Of a DNA stretch of 64,000 nucleotides, positions 23,803 through 32,931 are shown in pieces. The stretch's first letter is position 1; every line of letters starts with the position of its first letter. Both the position numbers and the translations under genes were made by a program. The notes beneath the pieces were generated by a model that made no database searches, was not told the origin of the DNA, and saw only the letters and a program-made list of their open reading frames with translations. The stretch comes from Methylocaldum sp002005105. Its GTDB lineage: Bacteria > Pseudomonadota > Gammaproteobacteria > Methylococcales > Methylococcaceae. The stretch covers positions 62,001 to 126,000 of the forward strand of contig NZ_CP194901.1 in the NCBI RefSeq assembly GCF_051027545.1. The letters run 5' to 3'.

Positions 23803-24477
23803 TTAGAACAGCGTTTTCAGCAACGCCGCAACCGCCAGGACCTTCCGTCCATAGCGAAGCGCGGCATCCACGTTCTCCCAACTGTGGTATCGGCCGATAC
23901 CCAATACGAGATTGCCTGGCGTGGAACCGATGGCCTCGGCCAGCACGTCGGCTCCGATGCGGATATTGGTCGTGGGATCCAGCAGCTCCTCAGGCTGCGT
24001 GACACGATGCCCGTTCCAGCGGACACTGACCTGCATCAGCCCGACGTCGATATTCGAACTACCGTTGGCCAATGCAGTTTTCAAGATGGTGTGAGCTTCC
24101 GCCCTGGATTTCGGAAGGATCGAACGCCCCGCTAGGTTGAGCGCCCACGGCCAGGGCTTTGCGAGGGACTGATGGATGCGTTTTGATTCCATCAACGCGA
24201 CGGCGTAGAGTATGTAGGGATCGAGACAGCGCGATGCGGCGATCTCCCACCAGATGGTCTCTTGAATACGGTGATCGCCAACCTGGCGTATGTCGGAATC
24301 CGCCTCCCCGATTTCCCGTATTTGCACCGGATCCTGAGCCCAGTTGGCCAGTGGGAACAGGAGAAAAGCCATTACAGCCGCGCATGCGCGGCTTCTCTTT
24401 CCATGGCGCGCGCATGGCAGGCGAAACAGGATCGATCCAAGAATCCAAGCGTGACTCAGAAAACGTTCCCCACCCAT
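23803..24477 (-). CDS. SLT-type lytic transglycosylase of the transfer system
   Basis: About 224 residues from ATG 24477. A hydrophobic N-terminal segment (AAVMAFLLFPLANWA) is followed by a lytic transglycosylase domain: AASRCLDPYILYAVALMESK with the catalytic Glu, SNIDVGLMQVSVRWNGH and GIGRYHSWENVDAALRYGRK. Conjugation systems use such enzymes to open peptidoglycan for the channel. It heads the flhD-flhC-like operon, an order also known in IncA/C plasmids. Met at 24519 or 24372 are alternative starts. Confidence 0.82.
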   Translation of the reverse strand: MGGERFLSHAWILGSILFRLPCARHGKRSRACAAVMAFLLFPLANWAQDPVQIREIGEADSDIRQVGDHRIQETIWWEIAASRCLDPYILYAVALMESKRIHQSLAKPWPWALNLAGRSILPKSRAEAHTILKTALANGSSNIDVGLMQVSVRWNGHRVTQPEELLDPTTNIRIGADVLAEAIGSTPGNLVLGIGRYHSWENVDAALRYGRKVLAVAALLKTLF

Positions 24478-24502
24478 CCCATGTCCCCAGTAATCGACTA
24501 CT

Positions 24503-24519
24503 TTGTCCGTTTCGGACAA
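24503..24519. promoter_or_regulatory. Operator-like palindrome upstream of the slt-flhDC-type operon
   Basis: TTGTCCG (24503-24509) and CGGACAA (24513-24519) pair around a 3-bp spacer, 26 bp in front of the slt ATG at 24477. The AT-rich 24540-24634 between the divergent genes can hold promoters for both. No regulator can be assigned. Confidence 0.45.
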
Positions 24520-24634
24520 TCAGGCATGACTTGCCCTAATTTCCTTCTATAATCAAAAACCGTTAGGCGTGTAAGGTCGGAATTTACCACAATAGAAATT
24601 TAATACAATTATTTTTATTTGTGAATTTTTGTAT

Positions 24635-25615
24635 ATGACGACATCTCAACCTTCCCGGTCTCAGTCGGATGCCGCTATTCCTGGCTTGAGTGTACTATCC
24701 GACGACGGTCGGATCATTACCGGCCGAATGGCGGTCGCGGACTGGATCGCCGTGCTCAACCATCCCCGCCAGCGGGATAGCGATCGCCATGCCCGCGCTC
24801 GGCATTGGGCGGAGGCTCGGCACGCCGAGGGCGCCGTCCTCGATCATCTCGGGCATGTGAAAGCCGCTCTGCTGAATGGCGTTCTGTACAAAATCGATGG
24901 CCACACGCGAGCGCTGCTGTGGACACGAGGAGAACTGCCAACCCCGACCGAAGTGCACGTGACGGTATATCGTGTCACCTCGCGCGCGGAACTGAATGCG
25001 CTCTACGGAACGGTCGACGCCGAATCGGCCGCTGAAAGACAACAAGACAAGATCTCCGGCGCGTACCGGGAAAGCGGACTCGTTCTCACCTCCACCCGTC
25101 TGAAATCCGGCATGATCGGGTCCGCGCTCAATATTGCCTTGCGCGGCCTCGTGCGCCGTAATCAGCCACGCGACGCCAAACCCATCGACGTTTATCGGGC
25201 CGTTCACCTGTTCCGACAGGAATTGGAGATCCTAGACCGTCTCGATCCTCCGAACGACTTGTTCCAAACGGGTCTGATCGCCGCTGCATTGCTTATGCTG
25301 GCGTTGAAGCCGCGCTCCGAAGATTTTTTCCGTGCCGTGGCCACGCGATCCGGCAACATGCGCGGCGGCCGCGCCGATCCGGTTCAGGCGGTCATCGAAC
25401 TCGTGGCGCCTTTGCTCAGAACCGGACGAGCGCGAAATCAATTGGAGCAGGAAGACCTGTGCGCTCGGTCTCTTCGGGCGGCAAAAATCTGGTTAGGCGG
25501 CGAACGCTCGCGCGATTACTGGATGCTGAACAAACCACGCGCGGAAACCATCTTGGACTATTGCCAGAAGGTAAAGGCATTAAAGGGTGTGTCACTCGAT
25601 GATCCCGATCTCTGA
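24635..25615 (+). CDS. ParB/sulfiredoxin-fold-like protein of unknown function
   Basis: A 326-residue soluble protein. Residues ~75-130 (AVLDHLGHVKAALLNGVLYK, IDGHTRALLWTRGELPTPTE, VHVTVYRVTSRAELNALYGT) follow the ParB-N/Srx pattern, in which an Asp-Gly-x-x-Arg loop lies in the nucleotide-binding site. The rest is helical and unrecognised. The ATG at 24635 lies in an AT-rich leader without a clear ribosome site. It may be a regulator or an antirestriction-type protein; I cannot decide. Confidence 0.6.
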   Translation: MTTSQPSRSQSDAAIPGLSVLSDDGRIITGRMAVADWIAVLNHPRQRDSDRHARARHWAEARHAEGAVLDHLGHVKAALLNGVLYKIDGHTRALLWTRGELPTPTEVHVTVYRVTSRAELNALYGTVDAESAAERQQDKISGAYRESGLVLTSTRLKSGMIGSALNIALRGLVRRNQPRDAKPIDVYRAVHLFRQELEILDRLDPPNDLFQTGLIAAALLMLALKPRSEDFFRAVATRSGNMRGGRADPVQAVIELVAPLLRTGRARNQLEQEDLCARSLRAAKIWLGGERSRDYWMLNKPRAETILDYCQKVKALKGVSLDDPDL

Positions 25616-25732
25616 TGGGTTCGTGCTCAACGCCAACTCGGCGATGGACGGCGGACCCGCCAAGCTGAAACACCATCAATCCGGGCTGGACCGCGCTGCC
25701 AGGCCTCTTTCCAATGGCATGCGGCGTCAACC

Positions 25733-26647
25733 GTGCGGTGGTTGAAGACCCTGGGTTGCCTATTCCTTTTATGTTTCCTCGCGCGCATCCCGGCCGGTGC
25801 CGCCGCGCCACCCATTGCCGTTATCGTCCCGATAGCCGAAGAGCCTGTCGGCCGGTTGTATGAGTCGATTCTGTCCGGCATCCGGACCCGATCGTCAGCC
25901 GAGGTGCTTAGGATCAACCCCCGTACCGAAGCGCGGGATGCCCTGACCTGGGTTGCCGGCGTTCATCCAACAGCGATTATTTTGCTGGGCCGGCCGGTCT
26001 ACGACCAGCTTTATTCTCGATTGGCGGCTGTTTCGACGGTTCCCGTGCTCGTCGGCGGTGTTTTCTTTCGGAGCGGAACGGAGTCACCGGAAGGCATCGA
26101 TTTAACCATTGAGCCGCTCGCCTTCCTGTCCCGGGTGAAGCAGCTGATGCCCAATCTCAGACGCCTTTATACCGTCAAAACACGCAGTGCTTCGCCGATG
26201 CTCGTTGATGCCGCACGTCGTGCGGCCAATACCCACGGGTTGGCGCTTGATATGGTCGACGGGACTACTCCGCAGTCCGAAGGGCTGGCGTATTGGTCCG
26301 CGCTCGACCGAGCCAAATCCGGCGAAGACGCGGTATGGATCATGCAAAATACAAGTGTGGTCGAAACGCTGTTTCCGCACCTGATCGAACGCTCGTGGTA
26401 TCGAAAAATTCCGCTGTTGTCGGTTAGCGGCGAGCATGCCGAGCTCGGAGCCCTCATAGCCGCTTATCCGGATTACGAGGCCATGGGGGCACGCCTAGCT
26501 GAGCTCGCCCTCAATAAACTCCATTCACAAGGACCACGGCGTGAAATGGTGAAGGATCTTCGATTTTGGATTAACGACCGGGTGCGTGCACACCTCGGCA
26601 TTAATCTGCCCCCTGCACTGGCTCCTGAAGTGACACGAATCCGTTAG
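25733..26647 (+). CDS. Periplasmic substrate-binding protein (ABC_sub_bind type)
   Basis: A 304-residue protein starting with GTG. A signal peptide (LKTLGCLFLLCFLARIPAGA) is followed by a two-lobed binding-protein fold of the ABC_sub_bind class: PIAVIVPIAEEPVGRLYESI, NPRTEARDALTW, AIILLGRPVYDQLY, VPVLVGGVFFRSG and KIPLLSVSGEHAELGALIAAYP. No ABC permease or ATPase is nearby. The next gene is a histidine kinase, so it may deliver a ligand to the sensor instead of a transporter. Confidence 0.75.
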   Translation: MRWLKTLGCLFLLCFLARIPAGAAAPPIAVIVPIAEEPVGRLYESILSGIRTRSSAEVLRINPRTEARDALTWVAGVHPTAIILLGRPVYDQLYSRLAAVSTVPVLVGGVFFRSGTESPEGIDLTIEPLAFLSRVKQLMPNLRRLYTVKTRSASPMLVDAARRAANTHGLALDMVDGTTPQSEGLAYWSALDRAKSGEDAVWIMQNTSVVETLFPHLIERSWYRKIPLLSVSGEHAELGALIAAYPDYEAMGARLAELALNKLHSQGPRREMVKDLRFWINDRVRAHLGINLPPALAPEVTRIR

Positions 26648-26723
26648 CTGGAAGGTTGCATCTCTGCAATGGTATGCGAAAAAACCTCACAAACACCCTG
26701 AGACCCGCCACCTAAGATCGACC

Positions 26724-28346
26724 ATGCGCAAGCTTCACCGACAGCCACGGCCCATACAACGTGAGTTGATGATTCCAGCACTCGGCGCTGTCCTGGCTAC
26801 GAGTACGATCTCAGCTGTCCTCTCTCTGATTTTACTCACGGCGCAGCTGCATACGTATTACCTGGACCAGAGCCTCCTTAGCGCAAGATCGCTCGCAGAC
26901 TCCAGTGCTGCTGTATTCATTTTAGGCTCGCGAGATCTCGCTGAACGCGTCGCTGGCGCCGTCGTAACTAAAACAGATGTTTCCGGAATCGCATTCTTCG
27001 GCCCAGACGGTGAACTCCTGTTCGAGCCTTTCGGAGACGTTACGTTACCATCGCCTCTTACAATCGAGCACCGCTCAGATCCATACCTAACATCCGAAAC
27101 CTCCGCCAACTGGTACCTCATCGTACCCGTCGATGCTCGCCAGTCCGGTCACGCAGCCGATGCTCCCGCAACCGAACGACTCGGTTACCTGGGCATCGCC
27201 GTACCCAAACAGCCGCTGCATCAAATGCTACTGCTGGTGACTCTAATCACAGGGGCGGTCTCCATACTCGTGTGCTTTCCAGTGCTTGCCTGGCTGAACC
27301 GCCGTATCCGCCGAATGGTATGGGCGATCACGACGCTGTCCGATGCCGTGCAGCGCATCGACCCCGCTCGTCCGTCCACCTCGCTGCCGTCCTGTGACGG
27401 CCCCAGGGAACTGGTACTGATCAACCACGCTTTTACCGGACTCCTTAAGGCCATTCAACGCCACCAGGGTTCGCTGGAAGCGTTGGTCGAACTGAGAACT
27501 CAGGAGCTGCGGGAAGCGCGCGATGCGGCGCTGCGGACCGCCCAGTTTCGAGCCCAATTCATGGCGATGCTGAGTCATGAGATGAAAACTCCGCTCAACG
27601 CCATCTACGGATTCGCGCAATCAATCGCCGATGACCTCGTATTCTCGGACGATGGCCCAGCCGCTACGCGCACCCGAAACATTCTCCTCAACGCCCGCAA
27701 GCTAACGGACTTGGTAACACAGATCCTGGAGATCGCGCGCATGGAGGAAGCGAAGACCGAACTCCAGCTCGAAGCGGTCAACGTCACTGAAATCGTCCGG
27801 CAGGCCACCGATGCTTTGAAACCCTTGGCGGAAGCCAATCGCAATCACGTCTCGATTCGCTGTCCGGAAAAGCTGAACGCGGTGTTGGATCCCCAGAAGT
27901 TCGAACGGCTTCTTATGAACCTTGGAACCAATGCCTGCAAGTTCACCGAGTGCGGTCAGATCCGCATTGAGGTAACCCTTGATGATGATCATTTCGAGGT
28001 CGCTGTTATCGATTCCGGCATCGGTATCGATCCCGCCGATCAAGAATTGATCTTCGAACCATTTAGACAGGTCGATATGAGCCATAAACGTCGCTATCCC
28101 GGCACCGGGCTTGGCTTAGCGATCAGTCGCCACTATTGTGACATCATGGGCGGGCGCCTGACGGTATCAAGTACGCCAGGACAGGGATCGACCTTCACCG
28201 TCCGGCTGCCACGGCGGGTCGATCAGATTGCAGCCGCGGCACGATCTGAATCCGGCACCCGCCTTGCGGTCGCAGCAACAATCCAGAACGGGGATTTACC
28301 CGATAGTCGCATGGTACATAGAACTCGAAGCGCCGCAGCAGAGTAA
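26724..28346 (+). CDS. Membrane sensor histidine kinase
   Basis: A 540-residue kinase. Transmembrane helices lie at about 16-40 and 167-190 and enclose a periplasmic CHASE8-like sensor region; a HAMP-like linker and coiled coil follow. The phosphoacceptor is His285 in MAMLSHEMKTPLNAIYGFAQ. The catalytic domain has NLGTNACKFTECGQI (N box), DSGIGIDPADQELIFEPFRQ (G1/F) and GTGLGLAISRHYCDIMGGRL (G2). No receiver is attached. The partner is probably the dual-receiver protein at 31630-32616. The last ~150 bp overlap the convergent P450 gene. Confidence 0.93.
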   Translation: MRKLHRQPRPIQRELMIPALGAVLATSTISAVLSLILLTAQLHTYYLDQSLLSARSLADSSAAVFILGSRDLAERVAGAVVTKTDVSGIAFFGPDGELLFEPFGDVTLPSPLTIEHRSDPYLTSETSANWYLIVPVDARQSGHAADAPATERLGYLGIAVPKQPLHQMLLLVTLITGAVSILVCFPVLAWLNRRIRRMVWAITTLSDAVQRIDPARPSTSLPSCDGPRELVLINHAFTGLLKAIQRHQGSLEALVELRTQELREARDAALRTAQFRAQFMAMLSHEMKTPLNAIYGFAQSIADDLVFSDDGPAATRTRNILLNARKLTDLVTQILEIARMEEAKTELQLEAVNVTEIVRQATDALKPLAEANRNHVSIRCPEKLNAVLDPQKFERLLMNLGTNACKFTECGQIRIEVTLDDDHFEVAVIDSGIGIDPADQELIFEPFRQVDMSHKRRYPGTGLGLAISRHYCDIMGGRLTVSSTPGQGSTFTVRLPRRVDQIAAAARSESGTRLAVAATIQNGDLPDSRMVHRTRSAAAE

Positions 28347-29499
28347 CAATGCTTTGCAGCAGAATTCGATTGGCTAGATGTAAGCCGAGACACATATGAC
28401 GTCCGCTGCCGAAAGGCACAAATGAACAGACCCCCGGCGCACGTGCCCCTGGCCCAAAGCGCGCCGGATCGAAACGCTCCGGATCCGGCCAGATATCAGG
28501 CAACCGCTGCGTTATATAAGGGCTCATCAGGACCAACGAACCTCTGGGAATCGCGACGTCGCCAATCCTATCGTCGCTGACCGCATACCGGAGCAGAGCG
28601 ATTGCCGGCGGGTGAAGTCGCAATGACTCCTGTACGATGTCCCATAAGTACGGTAACGCCTCGGCATTAATCTCGTCCTCCCCCCAATTCAGCACGTCCT
28701 TCCTGGCTCTCTCTGCAATATCCGGATGCTTGGCCAGTTCATACAACAACCACGTGAGCGCAATAGCCGTTGTCTCCTGCCCGGCGATGTACAGCGCGAC
28801 GATTTCGTCCCGCAACAATTTTGCATCCATCGAGCAACCCGTGTCGGGGTCGACCGTTTCCCGCAGAAGGGCTATTAGACCCTGTCGCGTGCGAATTGCC
28901 TGGGCGATGAGCGGATCCACCACCCGGTCAACGGTTTGGATCGCTCGTTGGAAGCGCCAACTGGACGGCACAGGAAGCCAGGAAAATATCGGCCCCATGA
29001 GCGCTCGTCCTAGCGTCTGGACGAGAAACTCCTGGTGCACCACATGAATCGCTTCGATTACCTCCTGCGCAGCCTCAGTTTGACCTGCCTCCTCTCCAAA
29101 CAAGACCGATGTCATGATGGCCTGTGTGAGGACCGCGCACTCGACTTCGACCGCTAGCCGCTCACCGGCTTTTCGGTCCCAAGCGTCCGCTAAGTCGACG
29201 AGTTTCCGGTCGATGAGATCGGCCCATTGTTTAACCGCCGCATTCGTAAAGTGCGGCTTCAACATCCGCCGCTGACTCGCCCACGCCGGACCATCGTTGT
29301 TCACCAGGCTGTCACCAAAAACACGCTTGGTTACGCTGGCAAATCGATTATTAATGTAAACGCCAGCCTGCTCGCGCTGATAGACGTGCCGCACGTGCTC
29401 CGGGCGTGTTACCAGAAACGCTCTGTAGGGTCCTAACCGAAACAGAGCAGGGCAACCCTGCTCGGCCAACGATTGAAAGAAACCCGGCAAGTCGGTCAT
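28195..29499 (-). CDS. Cytochrome P450
   Basis: A 434-residue soluble P450. The I-helix oxygen motif is AGQETT (239-244), the K-helix ExxR is ESLR (291-294), and the heme loop FGSGRHMCLG places the Cys ligand at 370. No N-terminal membrane anchor is seen. Sequence alone does not give the substrate; the adjacent TonB receptor and sensor suggest a hydrophobic compound taken up from outside. No ferredoxin or reductase gene lies in the island, so electrons must come from elsewhere. Its 3' end overlaps the kinase gene tail to tail. Confidence 0.95.
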   Translation of the reverse strand: MTDLPGFFQSLAEQGCPALFRLGPYRAFLVTRPEHVRHVYQREQAGVYINNRFASVTKRVFGDSLVNNDGPAWASQRRMLKPHFTNAAVKQWADLIDRKLVDLADAWDRKAGERLAVEVECAVLTQAIMTSVLFGEEAGQTEAAQEVIEAIHVVHQEFLVQTLGRALMGPIFSWLPVPSSWRFQRAIQTVDRVVDPLIAQAIRTRQGLIALLRETVDPDTGCSMDAKLLRDEIVALYIAGQETTAIALTWLLYELAKHPDIAERARKDVLNWGEDEINAEALPYLWDIVQESLRLHPPAIALLRYAVSDDRIGDVAIPRGSLVLMSPYITQRLPDIWPDPERFDPARFGPGARAPGVCSFVPFGSGRHMCLGLHLANRILLQSIVTLLRRFEFYVPCDYRVNPRSGLLLRPQGGCRIQIVPRLQSDRPAVAAGR

Positions 29500-29542
29500 G
29501 AGCCGATAAGTAGCACGAAAACTGTTCAGCCTGTGAACCTCC

Positions 29543-31600
29543 CTAGAATCTCACTCGAACCTGCCCCAGAAAACTGCGCCCGGCCAGCGGAATATCTGTT
29601 ACGAACGGATCCTCAGACAGTGCAGGCTCCCAGATGTCCGCATCGAACGCATTCTCGACCCGAAACAATACATCCAGCCCTCTCAGGACTTCCGTCCGAG
29701 TAACCGTGAACCCAACGCTGAGGTAATCCTTGACCGGATTTTTGCTTACACCAGTGGCGCGTGGTCGGTCGGCGACCGCATTCAGGCGGGCGTCAAACTG
29801 CCAGTGCGTCATAGGATTCCAGTGCAGGCGAGTATAGACATGATGACGTGGTAGTGAAACCAGACCGCTCGGCAATCGATTATCCACAGGCTGCTGATGG
29901 GAGTAGTTCGTGAACCATCCGAGATCGTCCGTCAATCGAAAAGACGCAGCAAACTCAAAACCATAAACCTCGTAATCACCGCTGTTTCGAAAATTTTGTA
30001 ACGCGGGGGTTGCGACGGGCAATCTCTCATTGACGATGAGGTTCTTCAAATCGGACCAAAATCCGCTTAGCTCTACTCGGTTCGTGCCGAAGCGCTTCTC
30101 CACACCGATTTCGACCGTATCAACTGTCTCCGGATCGAGCAATTGCCCTTGGATGAGTTTCGCACTGCCGTTTTCGAGGAAGCTTGGCGGCCTGAACGCG
30201 CGTCCATAGCGAAGCGAAGCGGTTATGTCGTGACTCAGGTCGTACATTACGGACAGCCGAGGACTAACGCTCACGCCCACATCGGAATAGCCATCGAAAC
30301 GGACGCCAGCCGTCACCACCCCATCGTCAAAGGCGCGCCAATCGTCCTGCAACAGCCCGTAGATAATGGTGCGCTCGCGAAAAGCCGAGAGCAGATCGGG
30401 GCTGACAGCGGACACGGGCTGAAGGCCGCCCAGCGGCATCAAACCGCCCGTTATCGGATCTGGCGCGAAATTGATCCGGCTACCCACTTTGTCGGTCCAT
30501 TGGTGCGCAAAACCGATTTCGGAACGCAACGTGTGTCTTGGAAACCCTCGATACAACAAGCTCACCCGAGAACCGACGGTACCGATCTGGGTACTAACCG
30601 ATTGCCTGACACCGTCGGCAAATGCTCCGAACGCACCTGGCGGAAATATCTGAAAAGAGCCGTCGTTATCCAACCATGTAATATAGGTATTCCAGGTAAT
30701 CAAGGATGATTTGACCTGGTCTTGGTAGGTCACATCCCCCACATAGAAATTGTTGCGGAGTCGACCGTTGGGATCCAAGGTATCACCGATGCCAACGCCG
30801 ACTCCCGCATCCCGAAAGCCTTCGTAAATTCCGCGAATCCGCCAGTGATCCGAAATTCCCACATCAAAAGAGGCGACTACCTCGTCGCGACCGACATTGA
30901 GCGCTCCAGACGACAAGGATGCCGACGACCCAAACACGGCATCCAACCCGGTTTGAGCATCGGTGGGCACCCGTCGGTTTGGCCCGTTCGTGCTGCGCCC
31001 GTAGGCAAAGAACGACGCGTCCACGTCGCTACCCTTGTGCCCTTTGGTCAGCCAGCCTGAATAAGTGTCAAAGCTGCCAACCGCCCCCCCAAGCTCGCCA
31101 ATCATGGTTTCGTCAGCGTTCTTGGTGACGATATTAATTACGCCGCTGAGCGCATTGCCGCCATGTACCGCTGAGCCAGGCCCGCGGATGACTTCGATCC
31201 GAGACATGGCTTGAACCGGCATGTTCCAGATGGAAGTCCGTCCGCCAGTCACCGCGTCTTGTATAGGAACGTTATTGACCATGACAAGGATTTCGGCATT
31301 ATTTTGCGTCGCGACGCCGCGAACCCCGTATATGGTCCGAAACCCGACCGCATTACTCACGTGGAGGCCAGGCACAGTCTCGAGTACGTCATCGACGGTC
31401 TGGGCGCCCATCGCCTCCATTTCCGCCCGGGTAATGACCGTAGCCGCAGATGGCGCATCGGAAAGCGGCTGCATGTAGCCGGAAGCGATCTCAATGGCTC
31501 GCGCCGATCCCAATTGCAGGAGAAGGTCATCTTCTTCGTCTTCGGCTGCTACGACGATTGGGATCATGAGCAGTGCAAGTACCGTCCTTAGTGCTCTCAT
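29543..31600 (-). CDS. TonB-dependent outer-membrane receptor
   Basis: A 685-residue receptor with a signal peptide (MRALRTVLALLMIPIVVAAE), plug domain (APSAATVITRAEMEAMGAQT, VDDVLETVPGLHVSNAVGF, YGVRGVATQNNAEILVMVNN, RIEVIRGPGSAVHGGNALSG) and a ~550-residue beta-barrel ending in Phe (SFLGQVRVRF). It is of the size of siderophore, vitamin B12 or organic-ligand receptors; the ligand cannot be read. It shares strand and close spacing (43 bp) with the P450 gene and is likely co-transcribed. Confidence 0.95.
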   Translation of the reverse strand: MRALRTVLALLMIPIVVAAEDEEDDLLLQLGSARAIEIASGYMQPLSDAPSAATVITRAEMEAMGAQTVDDVLETVPGLHVSNAVGFRTIYGVRGVATQNNAEILVMVNNVPIQDAVTGGRTSIWNMPVQAMSRIEVIRGPGSAVHGGNALSGVINIVTKNADETMIGELGGAVGSFDTYSGWLTKGHKGSDVDASFFAYGRSTNGPNRRVPTDAQTGLDAVFGSSASLSSGALNVGRDEVVASFDVGISDHWRIRGIYEGFRDAGVGVGIGDTLDPNGRLRNNFYVGDVTYQDQVKSSLITWNTYITWLDNDGSFQIFPPGAFGAFADGVRQSVSTQIGTVGSRVSLLYRGFPRHTLRSEIGFAHQWTDKVGSRINFAPDPITGGLMPLGGLQPVSAVSPDLLSAFRERTIIYGLLQDDWRAFDDGVVTAGVRFDGYSDVGVSVSPRLSVMYDLSHDITASLRYGRAFRPPSFLENGSAKLIQGQLLDPETVDTVEIGVEKRFGTNRVELSGFWSDLKNLIVNERLPVATPALQNFRNSGDYEVYGFEFAASFRLTDDLGWFTNYSHQQPVDNRLPSGLVSLPRHHVYTRLHWNPMTHWQFDARLNAVADRPRATGVSKNPVKDYLSVGFTVTRTEVLRGLDVLFRVENAFDADIWEPALSEDPFVTDIPLAGRSFLGQVRVRF

Positions 31601-31629
31601 TGTGTGACTATGGTAACGTTCTACTTACA

Positions 31630-32616
31630 ATGTTAGCCGATCAATCAAGGACTGAAGAACTCGTGCGAAAAATAATCGACATCAACAGGCTGAGCCCGCT
31701 CCGACGTGAGCGTATCTTGATCTTCGGGAATGAAGACGTCCTTCAGACTATGGCGCTGAAGGCTCTGCACGAGTCTGGTTTCAGACGGACAAAGTGCTGT
31801 TCCGGCCTGACGGAAGCCGTAGCGATTCTCTGCAATCATCTGGTACACGCGCTGATTGTGCTGAGCACTGGCGACCAGGTCGATCCGCTGGCGGTGGTCC
31901 GGCTCGTACGGAGCGGCTTTTTCGGCCCCGACGATATTCCGATCGTCACCGTAACGGATTCGACCACCTGTATGGTGGTGGCACCACTCATTCCGGATAC
32001 CGGTGCGGTCGCCCTCGATATCTCGGACACGTGGCGGTTAGCGACAGTCTTGGATGACGCCCTGCGCCAACGAGCGCATCCGACCGTTTTGAGCGTAGAT
32101 GATGATCCCGAGACGCATGCCACCGTCTCGGATGCTTTGGACGAACTCTACCGCGTGTCTTGCGCGTCAAGCGGTGAGGAAGCGCTAGGTCTGCTGAAAG
32201 ATCGCTCGTTCGATCTCATGCTATTGGATTTGATGCTCCCCGGGCTCCAAGGCGATGAGATCCTGACTCGCCTGCCCCACTCTGCGCCGCCCGTCATCGT
32301 TGTGACCGGCGTGGATTCGGTCGATCGATTCAGGTGTTTGATGACTGACGGCGCCTATCACGTCATCGAGAAGCCGATTGACTATGGCGGATTGCGCCGC
32401 ACTTGCGCAGCCGCTCTCCGAAGTGGCCGCGTCTCCGTGCTATCAAAAATGACCATCGGATTGGAACGTTCGTTCAACAGTGTGGCAGAACTGCTGATCG
32501 GTGCCCACGATGCGCTGGAAACGGGACGAACTGGACGCGCAAAGGCTCTCCTCGCCGAGGCTCAGCAGTTGCTACCTCCACTGGTGCGCTCCGCTTCCTT
32601 GGATGATTTCCTTTGA
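31630..32616 (+). CDS. Dual-receiver response regulator
   Basis: A 328-residue protein. Residues ~25-140 look like a degenerate receiver (RERILIFGNEDVLQTMALKA, IPIVTVTDS) without a clear phospho-Asp. Residues ~155-275 are a canonical receiver: VLSVDDDPETH, FDLMLLDLMLPGLQGDEIL with the phospho-Asp, PVIVVTGVDS and HVIEKPI with the Lys. No DNA-binding or enzymatic output follows, only a helical tail. It is divergent from the TonB receptor gene and is the likely partner of the kinase at 26724-28346. Confidence 0.82.
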   Translation: MLADQSRTEELVRKIIDINRLSPLRRERILIFGNEDVLQTMALKALHESGFRRTKCCSGLTEAVAILCNHLVHALIVLSTGDQVDPLAVVRLVRSGFFGPDDIPIVTVTDSTTCMVVAPLIPDTGAVALDISDTWRLATVLDDALRQRAHPTVLSVDDDPETHATVSDALDELYRVSCASSGEEALGLLKDRSFDLMLLDLMLPGLQGDEILTRLPHSAPPVIVVTGVDSVDRFRCLMTDGAYHVIEKPIDYGGLRRTCAAALRSGRVSVLSKMTIGLERSFNSVAELLIGAHDALETGRTGRAKALLAEAQQLLPPLVRSASLDDFL

Positions 32617-32931
32617 TCGCGCCGCGGATCGGACATAGCCGGAAGCCAGACCGGACCAAAAACACCGAACAATTGACCCGGCGTTGCAAATAATCGCCAA
32701 AATTGCAATTTTCTGCAGCGCCGGCTGACTTCAGCGCTGCCATAATCACCGCTGGTCTTTTCTAGGCGGATCCCATGCCCAAAAGCTGGGAATCCCGGTC
32801 TTCGTGCCCGAAACTGCAAATTTAAGGATTCCAACTCCGACTCTTGTAAAATCGGCAGGGGAATCCGGTGACACTCCAAATCCTCCGTCTACGGAGAAAA
32901 AAAGAATGTGTTACAACGGAGCCTATAATCG
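32617..32931. other. repA upstream region with a dyad motif
   Basis: 315 bp without a gene. A dyad at about 32690-32727 has GGCGTTGCA and TGCAGCGCC arms around an AAATTGCAATTT core; its arms match those of the dyad at 9237-9283. Nearer repA the region becomes purine-rich (GGAGAAAAAAAGAA) and should hold the repA promoter, but I cannot place it with confidence. Confidence 0.5.
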
